Assembly (NCBI GenBank): GCA_017591395.1
Contig: WEDG01004095.1
Coordinates: 124,001-188,000, forward strand
Length of the DNA stretch: 64,000 bases
Origin: Schistocephalus solidus
Lineage: Eukaryota; Platyhelminthes; Cestoda; Diphyllobothriidea; Diphyllobothriidae
Direction of reading: 5' to 3'
Program-made: the position numbers and the translations under genes
Shown here: piece by piece, positions 11,048 through 22,330 of the stretch
Numbering within the stretch: the first letter of the stretch is position 1
How the letters are laid out: each line of letters begins with the position of its first letter
The notes under the pieces: generated by a model
The model's input: only the letters and a program-made list of their open reading frames with translations
Database searches by the model: none
What the model was told of the DNA's origin: nothing

Positions 11048-14000
11048 CTCGAATAAAGGAAGGAGTAAGGAAGTATGCAAAACAGTCGAACTTTGTTAGA
11101 AGTCTACTTGTATTTTCGAAGTCTTTGCGGCATATGGTTCAAATTTCGAAGAGATCAAGTGATTTTTTTGTAATGGACGAAGATACGCTGTACTGATTGC
11201 GAGAGCATTCGTGGGGTAGGCAAGTCAGGCTCTTGTTTTATAATAAAGGTGACCATAAATTTATAAGCAGCTAATTATTCTTAGCAAAACATTCCTTTGA
11301 CACCGCATTTAAAATTTACACACTACTATAAATATGCTTACTTGTTCAACGGCCAGTTCATACTTAGGGACCTTCAGAGCAGCCTCGTAAATATTGTCTC
11401 CAAATGGCCGGACGCGGGAAAGTACCTAAGTGGAAATAAAATATGCAAACTCCTTCGGGAAGACTGCAACAAATGAAGATTATAATTAATAGGGAAAAAC
11501 TCGACCTAGGCGAATTTGTAAGAGCTTAGGATTTTTACAACTGACGACGCCAGAGAAATAGCATCCCACTAAGAAAATAATCTGAGATGTATGTGTAATA
11601 GGTACGGTAAATGAACGTATAATACAAAATCTGTAGAGAGCTTCTTAAATACCGATGCATTATATTTCGAGGAATTTAAAAGTCGTGCATGAACGAAGGA
11701 AAGAGACGGAGCAGTTCTATCTACCTCTTCAATTTTTCTAGGGCCTGATTTTTCGATCCCAGCGATACTCGTGATACCAGCAGAAGCCAATCGGTCTGCG
11801 AAGTCCTTTCCGATGCCCGGAAGCTGCCGAATTGATGCGAGTGGATGATCAGGCCAAAGTTTATAAAAAACCGCCTTGCAAAGCTCCACAATGTCAATAA
11901 GACAAGAAAAGCCGTTTTTTTCCATTCTTTCCTCAAATTCTTCAATCAAAGAGTTTTCGTCAAAGGTTTTAACGGTCCTTTGAATTTGTTCCTCGTCTAA
12001 CAAGACAATTGACCGCAATCCTAAAGGATGAAATTGGGAAAACTGTCTGTTTTCATAAGCAAAAACTAGTACAAAAGATCGGGCTAAGTTTATTTGTGAT
12101 ATCTTGAGGAATAGCCCAGTAAAATCAGAACGGAACATATATAAATATATTAAAAGGAGGGAAAAAACGTTACAAACTAGCGTTTAAATGCGAAGAAGAC
12201 TACCAAATGAGCAGTAATTTGCGTAAAAGAGTAGAATATAAATAGAAAAACGGTTGAAGTTCGTTACGTACAAATTTGCATTTTTGAACTATTTCAAATG
12301 CCCAATTCTGCTTCACGATTCTAAAGATGCAGTTTATTCTATGTCATTTGGAGTGATATAATGACGACCTACTGGATGTCCAGAAGATAAGTAATGGCAT
12401 TGAACGGCTAGGAAGGTATTTGCTGCTCACTGTGGTTCGTTTAAGTGTTTCAGTTTACCCTCGCAACGAGAGCTACGAAGGTCAGGCCAAGCATGTGATG
12501 ACAACTAAATGCGATAACACCCAGGCCACAGGCGGCATTGCCAATCTCTCAGACGGGCAAAGTACTGCGTCCAGATGGATTCCGTGCAGGCTTAGGGTAG
12601 ATTGGAGTCACCGTTCATTGATGATTGAAGCGTAAAATTTCACTGCCAGTCGATCAATATCCCATAAACACAGTTAATAGTGTAGAGCTTCTTTCGCTTG
12701 GAAATTCTGATGAAAGTGGCACGTGATTTTCATTACAGCGCATAGACCTCAATGTTTTAAACATGCTTTTATGCTAATACGATTGCGACACGTTGCACAC
12801 TGAGTAGAATAGCACTCAACACAAATCTTTTCACAAGTCTTTTACGTTCTCCCACTGGCAAGCGTAAATTCCACAAAAATAATGGTTGCATTAAGCCAAT
12901 CATATTTCCCAGGAAGAAATCACAGTAAATTCGTTTCTTGTATACGCCTTTCTTAGCTTTTGCTTCGAAAGAGAGTATCCGGAGTTTGAGATAGTTTACT
13001 ACTTCTGGTATGTTTTTAAACTAGATAAAATCTTCGTTCGTTTGTCATATAGTTTCTCTTATTGCGAATTCAGTTATTTTTTCAGTCCGCTGTGAAGAGG
13101 CGTTTTGTCACTCATAAATATTGCAGTCGATTTCTATTATTTAGCACGAGGTTTAGTAAATTTTATGAGACCTTTTGATATTACACTACCTAATAAGCTC
13201 GAGAGCATTCCAAAAAAGCTGACTGAAAAAGCACAAACCTTAAATCAATTTTCTCGAATAATTTGTGTAGACGATTCGAAGGATGCTCAACCAAGAGTCG
13301 ACAAGTTGATGTGAACGAGTCAATTTGTCACCCATGAATCATTCAAGAAACCTCGTTTTAATTAATCTCTGCTATTGGACAGTTAATTATGAGCTTTGGT
13401 TCCTTTTTGCAAGCGTTTCAGTGCATTCTGTGGCTTCATCGCGAATCGAAACACGTTTATAGACAGCCGTTTATCATATCTTGGAATCTGATTAATGGAT
13501 ACTTTTATAGCCATTCTTTACTTGCTCATAAGTATTTATGGACATGCATAAACACTTTAAATCCGACTGATCACGAACGAAAGATGTGCGTTAATTGAGC
13601 CCAAAAATATTACCAATTACTGTGCGAATGAAACAAATCATTATTTTATTGGCGTCGGCCTGAATCGTGGATTCCAAGAGAATGTGATCATTCAGTTGAG
13701 CCTGCAGCAAAATGGATATTTTTGCATCTGGTGAGGAAACGCTGCCAGGTACCGGATACCTAGGGAAAGAAACAAAACGTTTTGTAAGTCCTTCTGTACC
13801 CTGCTGACTTTTCGAAGGGGCGAACCTCAGTAAAGTTTGCATGAGTTTGACGGAAAAGCGTACACAAGGCGCTTGCGCAGAGAATAATTACTGCAATGAG
13901 GACGGCCAATCTTGAAACTTCCACGATTACTGCTTAAACTATAACGATCACTGATATTTCGAACTTGCGTACACCATTTTTCTAACGATCAGTTGTTCGT

Positions 14001-17000
14001 CGTCGACATTTATTAGAAGTAGACCCCACTGGTTCTGGTACATAGGCCTGCCCTTTCGTAAAGATGAGGTTCTCCGTGCCTAAATTATTTCCTCTGCTCC
14101 TGTCCTCATAAAGCAGAATTGAAAGAAGTCACTCTGGTTAAAATAATTTTTTTCGTCTTGGTAGCTTCCGCTTTAAGACACATTTGCTTCACCGAAACCT
14201 TGTCAAGAATCACAGGTATTTTACAAGGCCATAACCAGTGCAGGATAGGACGAAAGTAACGGTTGCTGCAACTATGCCGAACTGTTCTTTCAAAGTCTTA
14301 TTTGAATACTTTGATTGGTGTAGACAGTCAACTTTCAATGTTCAAGCCTTCAACCAGCTGCTTACATTCCTATCAGTTTAGTCTATTTAATTCTTATTTT
14401 GCACCTATCACTCCATGTTTTATCAAAGTTTTCAGAAAGAGGACGTAAGACAGACCTCGGATGCACGTAGTTGGGAAGGAAAAAACTGTATTTCAGTTCC
14501 AATTTATCTGCTAACGTACTAACAGGGACTCATTATCCATGTTCTAAGAGACCTTGCCAGGGTAGTCAGACTTTAGTGCATACAGAAACAAACCTTTTTT
14601 GCGAGGTCGAAGGTAGTGAACGCCAAATAAATTGGGTAAATTATTGTATACAATAATAAACCCCGAGCCAAGCACGAAAAGGCTATATCGAATAGATTTT
14701 GGGGTAAAACGGGGTGGGTACGTGGCACTTGGTCAGATAATTCACCTTAACTCTGCATTTAAAGATCCTGAAATTATCTTCTGATTCGTGGAAAAAAACG
14801 GGAGAGAAAACACAACAAAGACGAACGTCCTGTAAAAATATTTCGTAAAGTTACTGAACAACTCTAGGACAAACCCTCAAGATGTCGTTGAAATTTATTG
14901 AAAGCATCTATAACAGTTGCGCAATAGCAAGTTTAAATTTTAAAAGAATCTGTGAATAATGTCAGTAATATTGGCAAAGGTCTCTCAACTGAGATAAACT
15001 GGCAATGGACTAATGTTCAACAGCCTGTCAACCATTGTAGTGGGTTGACTGCGTTTTTATTCCAAAGCAAGTTACATAGACATATTTTTAAGTTTAAAAT
15101 GTTATCTGTCATTTAATCGGAAAGTAGAACGGTACCGCATACTAAGCCGTTTGTTAACCGAAATTAAAAACTAAATATGTTCCCAGATGTCCTGGTTAAT
15201 CACATTTACCTCAGCTTTTGAAGTCCACTTGACTTATTAAGGCGATTCAATAGATACTTCTCCTGTTGGCGAAGAGAGATATCTCCGAATTCACGGCACT
15301 TTGCGACGAAACTGATCTGCAGAAAGATTCCATAGTTGAGGTTAAGGTGAAATTACCAAATGGGACCAAAATTGAATAAACATGCTAGCCTTACCAGCTC
15401 ATTCATCTTCTCATAACCACTGAGCTGCAAGAAAGACGCAACTGTTGAATATCCAAGGAAGTGCTCACTCATTAACCGGCCGATTACTTGAAATACGAAA
15501 TATTAAAATATGACTCAAACCAGTGCAGTTCAACGAGTCATCTGTTTGTGAATAACATAAGGCTCCTAGTTTAGCCAGGTCATCACGTGCGGCCAGGGCA
15601 ATGCCTGAAGAGTCAACTATTAATGTAAAAGTAGTCAAGTACGATGAATTTCGCTCGAGGCCAGACGCAGTGAGTGGAAGTCATTTTCTCCTATCAGAAG
15701 CTTGAAAACGAGACGGAATATTCTTACCGTAGAAGGACGGATTCTTTCGAAAACGTAAAGCGAAAAATGTCGAGTCAATCCACTCAAGCAAACTTTTCTT
15801 ATCCTCCACAAAACCTAGCGCTATCTCTGTATTCAAATGATCCGCAATGCAATAGTTTAGGCTTGGGAGTTTTCAAAATATGAACGAATAAAAAGAATAC
15901 TACCTGCTTTCAATATTCTCGTCCTCCCCAGCGCAAGCCTCATACATTCCCTTGAAAAGGCTGTTATCGATAAGAAAAAGCAAACTTTGTTTTCTTCCGA
16001 CGTCATTATTATTGCAGTTCCAGAGGTATCAAACTAAAAATCAACAGGAGCACCACACATATGAAGAAAATAGAAGAGTTTTTATTTTAAAGTTTAATTG
16101 GGGAAAACCGCGTCTTGGCAATTTGAAACTAGCTTCCAGGAACACGAAATCGATGTTATCTAAAGGCAAGTACTAGGCAAATGCTCAAAGCAGCGCGCAG
16201 CCCAATGGTCAGACATCGAGAGCAATTACACATTCTGAAACAAAAAAAACCAGTAGGGGCAATAATAGTAATTTACAACAAATCTGCTTCGAAGCAAACC
16301 TGGGATTAAATATCCGGCACATTAGACTTCAATTAGTGTGTTGATAAAATGCTCCTAAACTTTTCTTATAATATTCTGTTTAAGTTCTCGCGTCTCAAGC
16401 ATTCCAGAATATAGTACGACGCCTCTGCATGCAGCGTTCATAATTAGGCTGATTGCGCAACCGTATGATGACCTGATCACCAAGGGAAAATCGTAGTTTG
16501 TCAATGGACTACGTGAATCTGTTGGGTTTTTTGGTTTCCGAGGCAACACAGAGTTTGTGGATAACGTCCCTAGACTTTCGACCAAAGGACTAACAAGGGG
16601 TTCACCTGATCTATAGCATTTTTACAAATATTTATTTAAGGCAATAGGCGAGTTTATTATATTTTCGCTACCAAACGATGTACCACTTTTGAAAATGATA
16701 TTTTGTTAACTTAATCAAAATCAATATCAAATATTTGATCCCAGATGAGAAGTAAGGCAAAATACATTTGCCCAATTCACGGTTATTTTGAAAATCAATT
16801 TCTAAGTGCGTAAGCGCAGTTAAGGTGGACTAATTTCAATATAACTGTGTTAGGCTATTCGAATTTTACCGCTACTAACCTAGTACCCGGTATTCGGTTG
16901 CATTTTATTTTGAAATTCTTAACTGCTTATTAAAAGACTTGGAATTAGTTTACAGGACATCTCAAAATAACTTCCCAGGTCCCCTTTTCTGTTGCGCAAA

Positions 17001-19237
17001 CGTGCATATTTAAGGGGCGTGTAAACATAGATGATGACTCGTAGCGAAAGTGCCCATCAAGTCTATCAAACATCCACAACGAAAGGAAGAAACATATCGG
17101 CTCCACTAGTCATTTAAATTCTGTTTGCTGTTCTGCGCTTAACACTTTTACTAATAGTTAGCCAAACGAGTTCTTTGAAGCGTCAGCATCACAAAAACTC
17201 GATTCCGGTGAGCTCTTTCTTAAAGAATATTTTTGCTCATATGTATTAAAGTCAATGTATCATGCGTATTTTCGTAAATGTTTATCATTACTTGTAAGAT
17301 CTGCCACAAATTTAAATATAATGCGTAGAAGAAACTTCAAAAGAACAGCATATTCTAAGAAAATGCTGCATAATAGTTGTGCGTAAGGCCCTTGGTTAAA
17401 CTTATTGCCGCAATGGTGGTGGATACCATCTTAGGATTTTCATGCAGTTATTTATCTTTAAAAAAACGTTAAGACGCGAAAATTCCAGAGAGATAAAGTT
17501 TAAAGTTTAGGTTTGGGTTATGGTTGAGCGGTATAGGGGTAGCTATGCATGCGTCAAACCAAAAAATATGCGAGTAAGCATCTTTCACATCTTTCGTCTT
17601 TTAATTGGCCTCTTCATGATAGCAAACCTTTGGTCGGCCAGCTCTACCAATCATCTGCAATATGTGCCGGAATGGGTACTCCCGGGTTTCTCCTCCTCCA
17701 ACATACTGCATTGTGTTTTTCACAATCACCAAATGTGCGGGGAGGTTTATTCCCATTGACAGAGTGCTTGTGGATACTACAGGAAGCAAAAAGTATCTCG
17801 AAGTCATAAAGGATCTACCCAGAACCGGTAGCTGGCCGGCAACGAATGCTTGTTCTACCAGATATCGGTCTGATGGACTTAAACCAGCATGGTGGAATCC
17901 AACACCTTGCATCAGGCATTCTGCAAAATTAAACAAAAAGTGGTTGATAAATGAATATCATAAAGGGAGATTTTATAACATTCTAACGGGTATGAGGGTA
18001 TCGTTCTTGAAACAAAAAAATCATTCAACCGATAATAAACTAAGGGCTAAATCACCTAAATAATGCAAACAACTGTTCACTGTTTACTAAGGGTTTAAGA
18101 TATATGCAAACAAAACTGACATACCCCTTAAAAGTTGGCCGGAAATTCCATCAGTTAGGGTTTCAGAAATTTTGTTGCAAAATATATTCGAATTCGCCAG
18201 CCATTCAGCCGTATTTTCAACCGTTTTCCGGGTAATACTAAACTAAGTTGAATTGTTAACAAATATATATGACTCACAATTAGCGTTGGCCTTCCTTTTG
18301 AATGAGTGCGAATAATAGCTGTCAGTTTTCTCGTTAGAAATTGGTCGAATTGAAAAAGTGAACTGTTTTTTGATTTTTTATAACCGAGCACGATTTTTTT
18401 CACTGGCACGGGGCTAAACTCAGATCCAAAACTTCAAAAATAATTTTAATTGTGAAATACTTTCTGTAAAAGCATTGTCGTCCAAACAAACCGAACCATG
18501 ATGAAAGCTATAGAGATATAGGTGGTCAGAGTAAAAATAATCTACGTCGCTTATATTGGGAAATGTCGCAGAAATAGCAATGATCCGGGCCTCGGAACAG
18601 CATAATAGTCGTCTCAAGACAATTTCTAATACGGCGCCTCTACCACTATCCGAGAGAGTATGGATCTTGAAAAAATGTGAAAATAACCATGTACATACCT
18701 CGTCAACAAGTACGAGCTGGAGATTCGAAAATATCGGCCGCAGTTCTGGTTGGGTACGAAAAATGACATCGACTTTCTCCTGAACAAATTAAGCGTGATT
18801 TAAGAATATTTTCTACTGGTGTTGTGATAAGCAAAAATGCCTCCTGAACCTCTTCGTTCGAAATAATAGGCGAATCGGAAGTCATTTCGACGCATTTGTA
18901 GTGCAGGTCCTCAAACTTATTTTGCCATAGTTTTGCTCTCTCGGAACACAGTGATTTAAGAGGAGCAACTTTATAAATTATTAATCAAAATCAAACCCTT
19001 ACGGTAAATTGCTTTAGGTAGCGCGTTTGCCTGTAATTTGTTTGCATCCGAAAGAAGTTTTCCCAGAGCCAGCTCAAGTAATCCAGTTTTTCCACTCCGG
19101 TTGGTGCAGAGATAACCCAAGAGTTGTTTGTTTGTAGAATATATAATGAAGGGGTAAGTTAATAAACAACATTACCTCGGAGGCCATTTCTGACTGGACT
19201 TCATTGAGGGTCGGATGCTCAAAAATTTTGCATATTT
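10917..19237 (-). CDS. HFM1: HFM1/MER3-type meiotic DNA helicase gene, partial, about 20 exons, with lesions
   Basis: The family is a Ski2-like 3'-5' DNA helicase that promotes meiotic crossovers by working on recombination intermediates in the nucleus. Read on the minus strand, conserved exons appear in the expected order: P-loop region (SAPTG then GKT), motif Ia (LAPLKSLC), DEIH box (LVDEIHTLSD), motif III (ISATFPN), motif V (STSTLSMGINLPAH), motif VI (QMIGRAGRP), winged-helix region, and the Sec63/HhH segment (RQLPGIGKDFADRLASAGI). Almost all exon joints obey GT-AG and keep phase. Three breaks stand out: no AG acceptor before the P-loop exon, one base missing inside the P-loop, and one extra base at 15960. 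The 5' end (first exons) and the C-terminal tail were not found. The assignment to HFM1 rather than HELQ or BRR2 rests on the FHHAG, QMIGRAGRP, VESS-like and PFG...VPKYEL signatures. It may be a recent pseudogene or a functional gene with assembly errors. Confidence 0.85.
11342..11425 (-). CDS. HFM1: HFM1 exon 19, VRPFGDNIYEAALKVPKYEL
   Basis: This 84-bp exon (28 codons, phase 0 on both sides) lies between a ccacttag acceptor and a CAA|gtaagc donor. The residues PFG and VPKYELAVEQ match the HFM1 signature PPFG...LPKYELKVEQ that directly follows the helix-hairpin-helix. A 299-bp intron separates it from the exon ending at 11725. Confidence 0.85.
11725..12020 (-). CDS. HFM1: HFM1 exon 18, helix-hairpin-helix (Sec63) segment
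   Basis: The minus-strand reading includes FSCLIDIVELCKAVFYKLW followed by RQLPGIGKDFADRLASAGI and ends KIEE at a GAG|gtagat donor. The PGIG...LASAGI pattern is the helix-hairpin-helix of the Sec63-like domain found in HFM1 and related helicases, thought to contact DNA. I chose the acceptor catcctttag at 12021, but the open frame continues upstream to 12138 and a later acceptor is possible, so the 5' edge is soft. Confidence 0.8.
12300..13600. other. HFM1 intron sequence with an unidentified GC-richer insert
   Basis: Between exons at 12020 and 13621. A GC-richer patch at 12420-12640 looks repeat-derived but matches none of the families described here. Nothing else seen. Confidence 0.35.
13621..13759 (-). 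CDS. HFM1: HFM1 exon 17, ISILLQAQLNDHILL segment
   Basis: The exon opens after a strong polypyrimidine acceptor (ttctttccctag) and reads YPVPGSVSSPDAKISILLQ, then AQLNDHILLESTIQADANKI. This corresponds to the family segment with LIQAQLG before the ratchet helices. Phase joins correctly with the AG left at the end of the exon ending at 15210. The 3' end is uncertain: donors gtaattgg (used here) and gtaatatt lie 6 bases apart. It sits alone between introns of about 1.45 and 1.6 kb. A small exon may be missing between this one and the next. Confidence 0.75.
15210..16033 (-). CDS. HFM1: HFM1 exons 11-16: post-motif VI and winged-helix region
   Basis: Exons, in order: 16033-15986 (FDTSGTAIIMTSEENK), 15960-15904 (LFKGMYEACAGEDENIES), 15861-15728 (SLNYCIADHLNTEIALGF..EWIDSTFFALRFRKNPSFY), 15616-15521 (DSSGIALAARDDLAKLGALCY), 15486-15395 (IGRLMSEHFLGYSTVASF), 15316-15210 (ISFVAKCREFGDISLRQQEK). 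The introns are 25 (15961-15985), 42 (15862-15903), 111, 34 (15487-15520) and 78 bp. These segments match the HFM1 winged-helix and ratchet region in order and spacing. Exon 12 is 57 bp, one base longer than its phase requires, because it begins CCTTTTC where CTTTTC would fit; this is a frame break or an error. A 1594-bp intron separates this block from the motif VI exon. Confidence 0.85.
17628..19237 (-). CDS. HFM1: HFM1 exons 1-10 of the visible set: helicase core with micro-introns
   Basis: Exons, in transcription order: 19237-19176, about 19133-19003, 18968-18817, 18779-18699, 18665-18546, 18507-18461, 18431-18278, 18242-18125, 17920-17819 and 17776-17628. The intervening introns are 34 bp (18969-19002), 37 (18780-18816), 33 (18666-18698), 38 (18508-18545), 29 (18432-18460), 35 (18243-18277), 204 (17921-18124) and 42 (17777-17818). 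All of these start GT and end AG. The protein runs from FEHPTLNEVQSEMASE through motif Ia, ITTPEKVD, the DEIH box split exactly between E and I by the 33-bp intron, ISATFPN, VKKIVLGY, PTLIFSITRKTVE, GVGFHHAG, and motifs V and VI. Each segment aligns collinearly with the human HFM1 helicase core as I know it. The exon with the P-loop is damaged; see the separate pseudogene-type entry. Confidence 0.85.
17777..17818 (-). other. 42-bp stop-free, frame-neutral micro-intron in the HFM1 helicase core
   Basis: The minus strand reads LPVL, then gtagat...cctgtag, then STSTLSMG. Removing the 42 bases gives LPVLVSTSTLSMGINLPAH, as expected for motif V. Keeping them adds 14 residues without a stop or frame change, so unspliced transcripts would still be translated through this point. 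Confidence 0.8.
19003..19175 (-). pseudogene. HFM1: Broken Walker A exon of the HFM1 helicase
   Basis: The upstream exon ends GAG at 19176 followed by gtaatg, a good donor. Between there and the P-loop no AG dinucleotide occurs on the minus strand, so no standard acceptor exists. The nearest acceptor-like site is a ctacaa where ctacag would restore phase 0. The exon then reads TNNSWVISAPTG, but the codons for SGKT are shifted by one base: the DNA reads accggagtggaaaaact where accggaagtggaaaaact would give the standard TGSGKT. Downstream GKTGLLELALGKLLSDANK continues in the shifted frame up to the donor at 19002. Two independent faults in one exon suggest inactivation; two base-calling errors are the alternative. 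Confidence 0.75.
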
Positions 19238-19239
19238 CT

Positions 19240-21110
19240 GATAGTATAGACAGTTAAGGAAGAACGTATTCCAAAGGAAAGTGAAATTATCAAGTTAATT
19301 GTCAAACTCAAATGACTTCAAATTAATGTGGAGAGTCAGAGTACAGAATAACAGTTCAAAATGTTCTTCGTGTGACTTAGAATAGTGACCAACGATAAAG
19401 TTGGATAAAATGTTTAATGTCAAATCGCTTATACATGAATGTAGCAAACTATACTATACAAAAAACAAGGACAGTCAAATTTCTCAAGGCAGAGATTTTC
19501 AATGAAGCCACACAAGTTTCCAAAGGGAAAAACCAAAACCGTCTATCCAAAAGTGCAGTAACCACATTAAGCGAGATCCATCATTGTCCAAGAGGGCAAA
19601 CAAAGTGGGAATTGCGCACACATATGTTTACAGTGAAGCAAATTGATGCAGCATCTACTGTGCTAACTCTCTGTATCTCTTTTCCCACATGTGCAACGGT
19701 ACAAATGCAAGACAAGGTTAGAACGACAGTAGATGGGTGCGAGCATAGCGGCTGACAAAACGCAGCCGCCTGTCTACGAGTGCCTTATGTGAGGCGGATC
19801 CGGAATTCAAAAGTATAAGTTTTATTGATAATCTCGAAGCTTACGTGCGCCAGAATGTCGTAAGTGCCATAGTAAAAAACCACTGGGGTCCGGGAATTGG
19901 GCATCGACAAGACCGAGTTATCTCGTCAGTTATTAATCCTTTCAGTTACAACGGGAACCACGTGTTGTTAGTTTCAACGCGTGCTATTTACGGCGGGGAA
20001 GCTAGGTGCTAGGGTTGAGTTAGACCTAATCACACTCTCTTCCGTTTTCAATAAACTGATGGCCTGTTCAAGTCATGGCAACCGCCAGTGTTATTGTGTG
20101 GTGTGGATGAGGTGACGTGAATACGGTGTCTATCCTGCCACACATAGGCCGAATCTCGTGCGCTTGAGACGTGTCATAAAGACCATCCATTGAATTTCTG
20201 ACTTTCAGTACAAAGAAGGACCGAGTTACCTGGTCAGCTGACAACCATCATATCCATGAAGTTAGCGTCTCGCAATAGATTCAAGCGTATCATAGCTATT
20301 TTAATTGTGGACGCGCTGAATTGCCCTGAAGAAGGTTTTCCAGGATCGACCTCATTCTCTTCCCTCTCACATATGTCAATGAACTGTCCAAGCGATATGG
20401 CTGATTTGTAATGAAATTTGGCGCAGTAACTGGCGTGGTGTGTAAGCCTCTTCCTACAAAATTCACATCGCTGGTCTTTCGGCAAAAGCTCGTCCTTAAA
20501 TATATATACACACGCCTACACAGATGAGTTTCTATAATTCTAATGACCATGGCAAATCACATAACATGATAGTTACACGACTGATATTATGCATTAATGC
20601 TCGTTGCAGTGTATATGCTAAGGTGAGGGTGATTTGTAAAAGGTACAGTCGGGAGATGTCTTTTTACCTGTCATTATGGCATACGTGCACATTGTCTAAT
20701 ATGCCCACAAGATGTATGAATTTTGTGGGTAGCGTGGACAATGCGTGCTCCGTTAAGATTACTTGATGCTCCAGGGCAGGCGATCTAGTTGGCTTGTGAT
20801 GGATTCGCACGCAATCGACCAAGCATATGCGCGATTGAAATGGGCGATATCATCGGGTACAAAGTAACATGGAGAACGCGTTACTGGCATTTGCCCTGCA
20901 TCCCCGTTTAGGCGACTGCGCTGATGTCTGACCAGGACAAACTAGGATGAGCACGAGAATTTACTGTAAGCATCGGTAAGATGGATGTATCCAATAATTA
21001 TACTAGTGTAGCTCGAAATAGTCATAATGTTCTATGGGGTGGAAGTAGATTATCGTCACTTTAGCAGCCTGGCATGTTGTTTACTTTTTAAGTGATCTGA
21101 TAGATAACCT
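19240..21110. other. Region upstream of the visible HFM1 exons, no gene recognised
   Basis: Open frames at 19417-19755 (plus) and 20234-20485 (minus, with CEFCRKR) have no recognisable domain. 19840-20200 and 20780-20990 are GC-richer and may be repeat fragments. The missing first HFM1 exons should lie here or beyond but were not found. Confidence 0.35.
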
Positions 21111-21119
21111 TCGGAATAT

Positions 21120-22330
21120 AGCAGGCCCGTTAAAAAGTTAACGCTTTGACTCTTCGGGAGACCCTTTTCAATGAACAGGAAAACTATGAAGTTGATTTTC
21201 GAATACCACTTTTGCTGCAACAAAGGTCCAAAGGCAAAGCAAAGAGACGCCATAATTTCTTTAATCATCAGAAAAGACACCATTAGGTAGCTTTCCTGTT
21301 TGTCACAGGGCAGCAAATACCGTCTTATGACTATGCACTTGTCTGCTTGCGGAAACAAATTTGCCATAGCCGTCAGTGCATACGTCTCCGATGACTAACT
21401 CTCATGACGTGAAGAACACATTTGACAGAAACCTGTCCCAAAGGCCGAGAAATTTATCGACTTTGGTTATTAACATGCCTGCATTCTCTCAGATCACCAG
21501 ACGTAAGGAGTGCTTGGTCACCATGGTCTCGGCAGCTGTAACAGCCACGGATTCCTCCTCCTCCCCTCATTTGCTGGCTGGAAACCATCAGGCAAAATCT
21601 CGTGCCTACGCAGTTCAATTTCAAGATACCTCAGCATCGAAAGCAAAGCCGCAAGTCGGATCTCCAAAGTCAGACAGAGCTTTGGTTGGCTAAAGCACTT
21701 CATCTGGAACCGTTGCGGCATACTACCTAACATGCAATTCAGGATTAAAAGGGATGCTCTCCTATGGATGGGAGAACTGGACTGTGTATGAAAGCCAGGT
21801 AAGAAGAATAACCCACTTTTACATCAGCTGCCTTCGAAGTTCACTGAACGTGAACTGGCAGGAAAGTATAGCCTACATTGACATCTAAGAAAGAACTGGT
21901 GTTCTCAGTATATATGCAGTACTGAAGTTGATACAACCATGACTGCTTGGTCCCGATCGCAAGAATCGACAATAAACGCGTGACAATGTGACTATTCTTC
22001 GGTTATTTCGCTATGGTTGTTCGCAGACAAGAAGGATCAAAGCGTCGTTAAAAGAACATCGTGATAACTACCCCCAATCCCTAAAAAACCAACCCTGGCC
22101 ATGGGAGAACCTTACTCTAGATTGGTTTGGTATAACCTTATGCCATATGGACGGGAGTAACCATCCTCGAAGCCAATCATGTTACCTTTGCCATGGTAGA
22201 AGCGGAAACCCGCAAGACTCAATCGTTACGAGCCAGTGACAAGAGCATTCAACATTGAAGTCGTGTCAACATTGCCAAAAAACATTTCGCACATGGTTCA
22301 AATTCATTAGAGATTTGCGGACATAGTTAA
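21120..22330 (+). mobile_element. LINE family B copy with its reverse transcriptase deleted
   Basis: Mixed-frame reading gives endonuclease remnants (LTLRETLFNEQENYEV, QRSKGKAKRR, about 21140-21240; SPWSRQL near 21530). It then jumps to the region after the reverse transcriptase (RISKVRQSFGWLKHFIWNRC, about 21650; ISCLRSSLNVNWQESI; ERTGVLSIYAVL) and the connector SLKNQPWPWENLTLD, ending in a finger-like CQHCQKTFRTWF (22265). The whole catalytic core between is missing. Weak finger-like remains may extend to about 22920. Confidence 0.7.
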
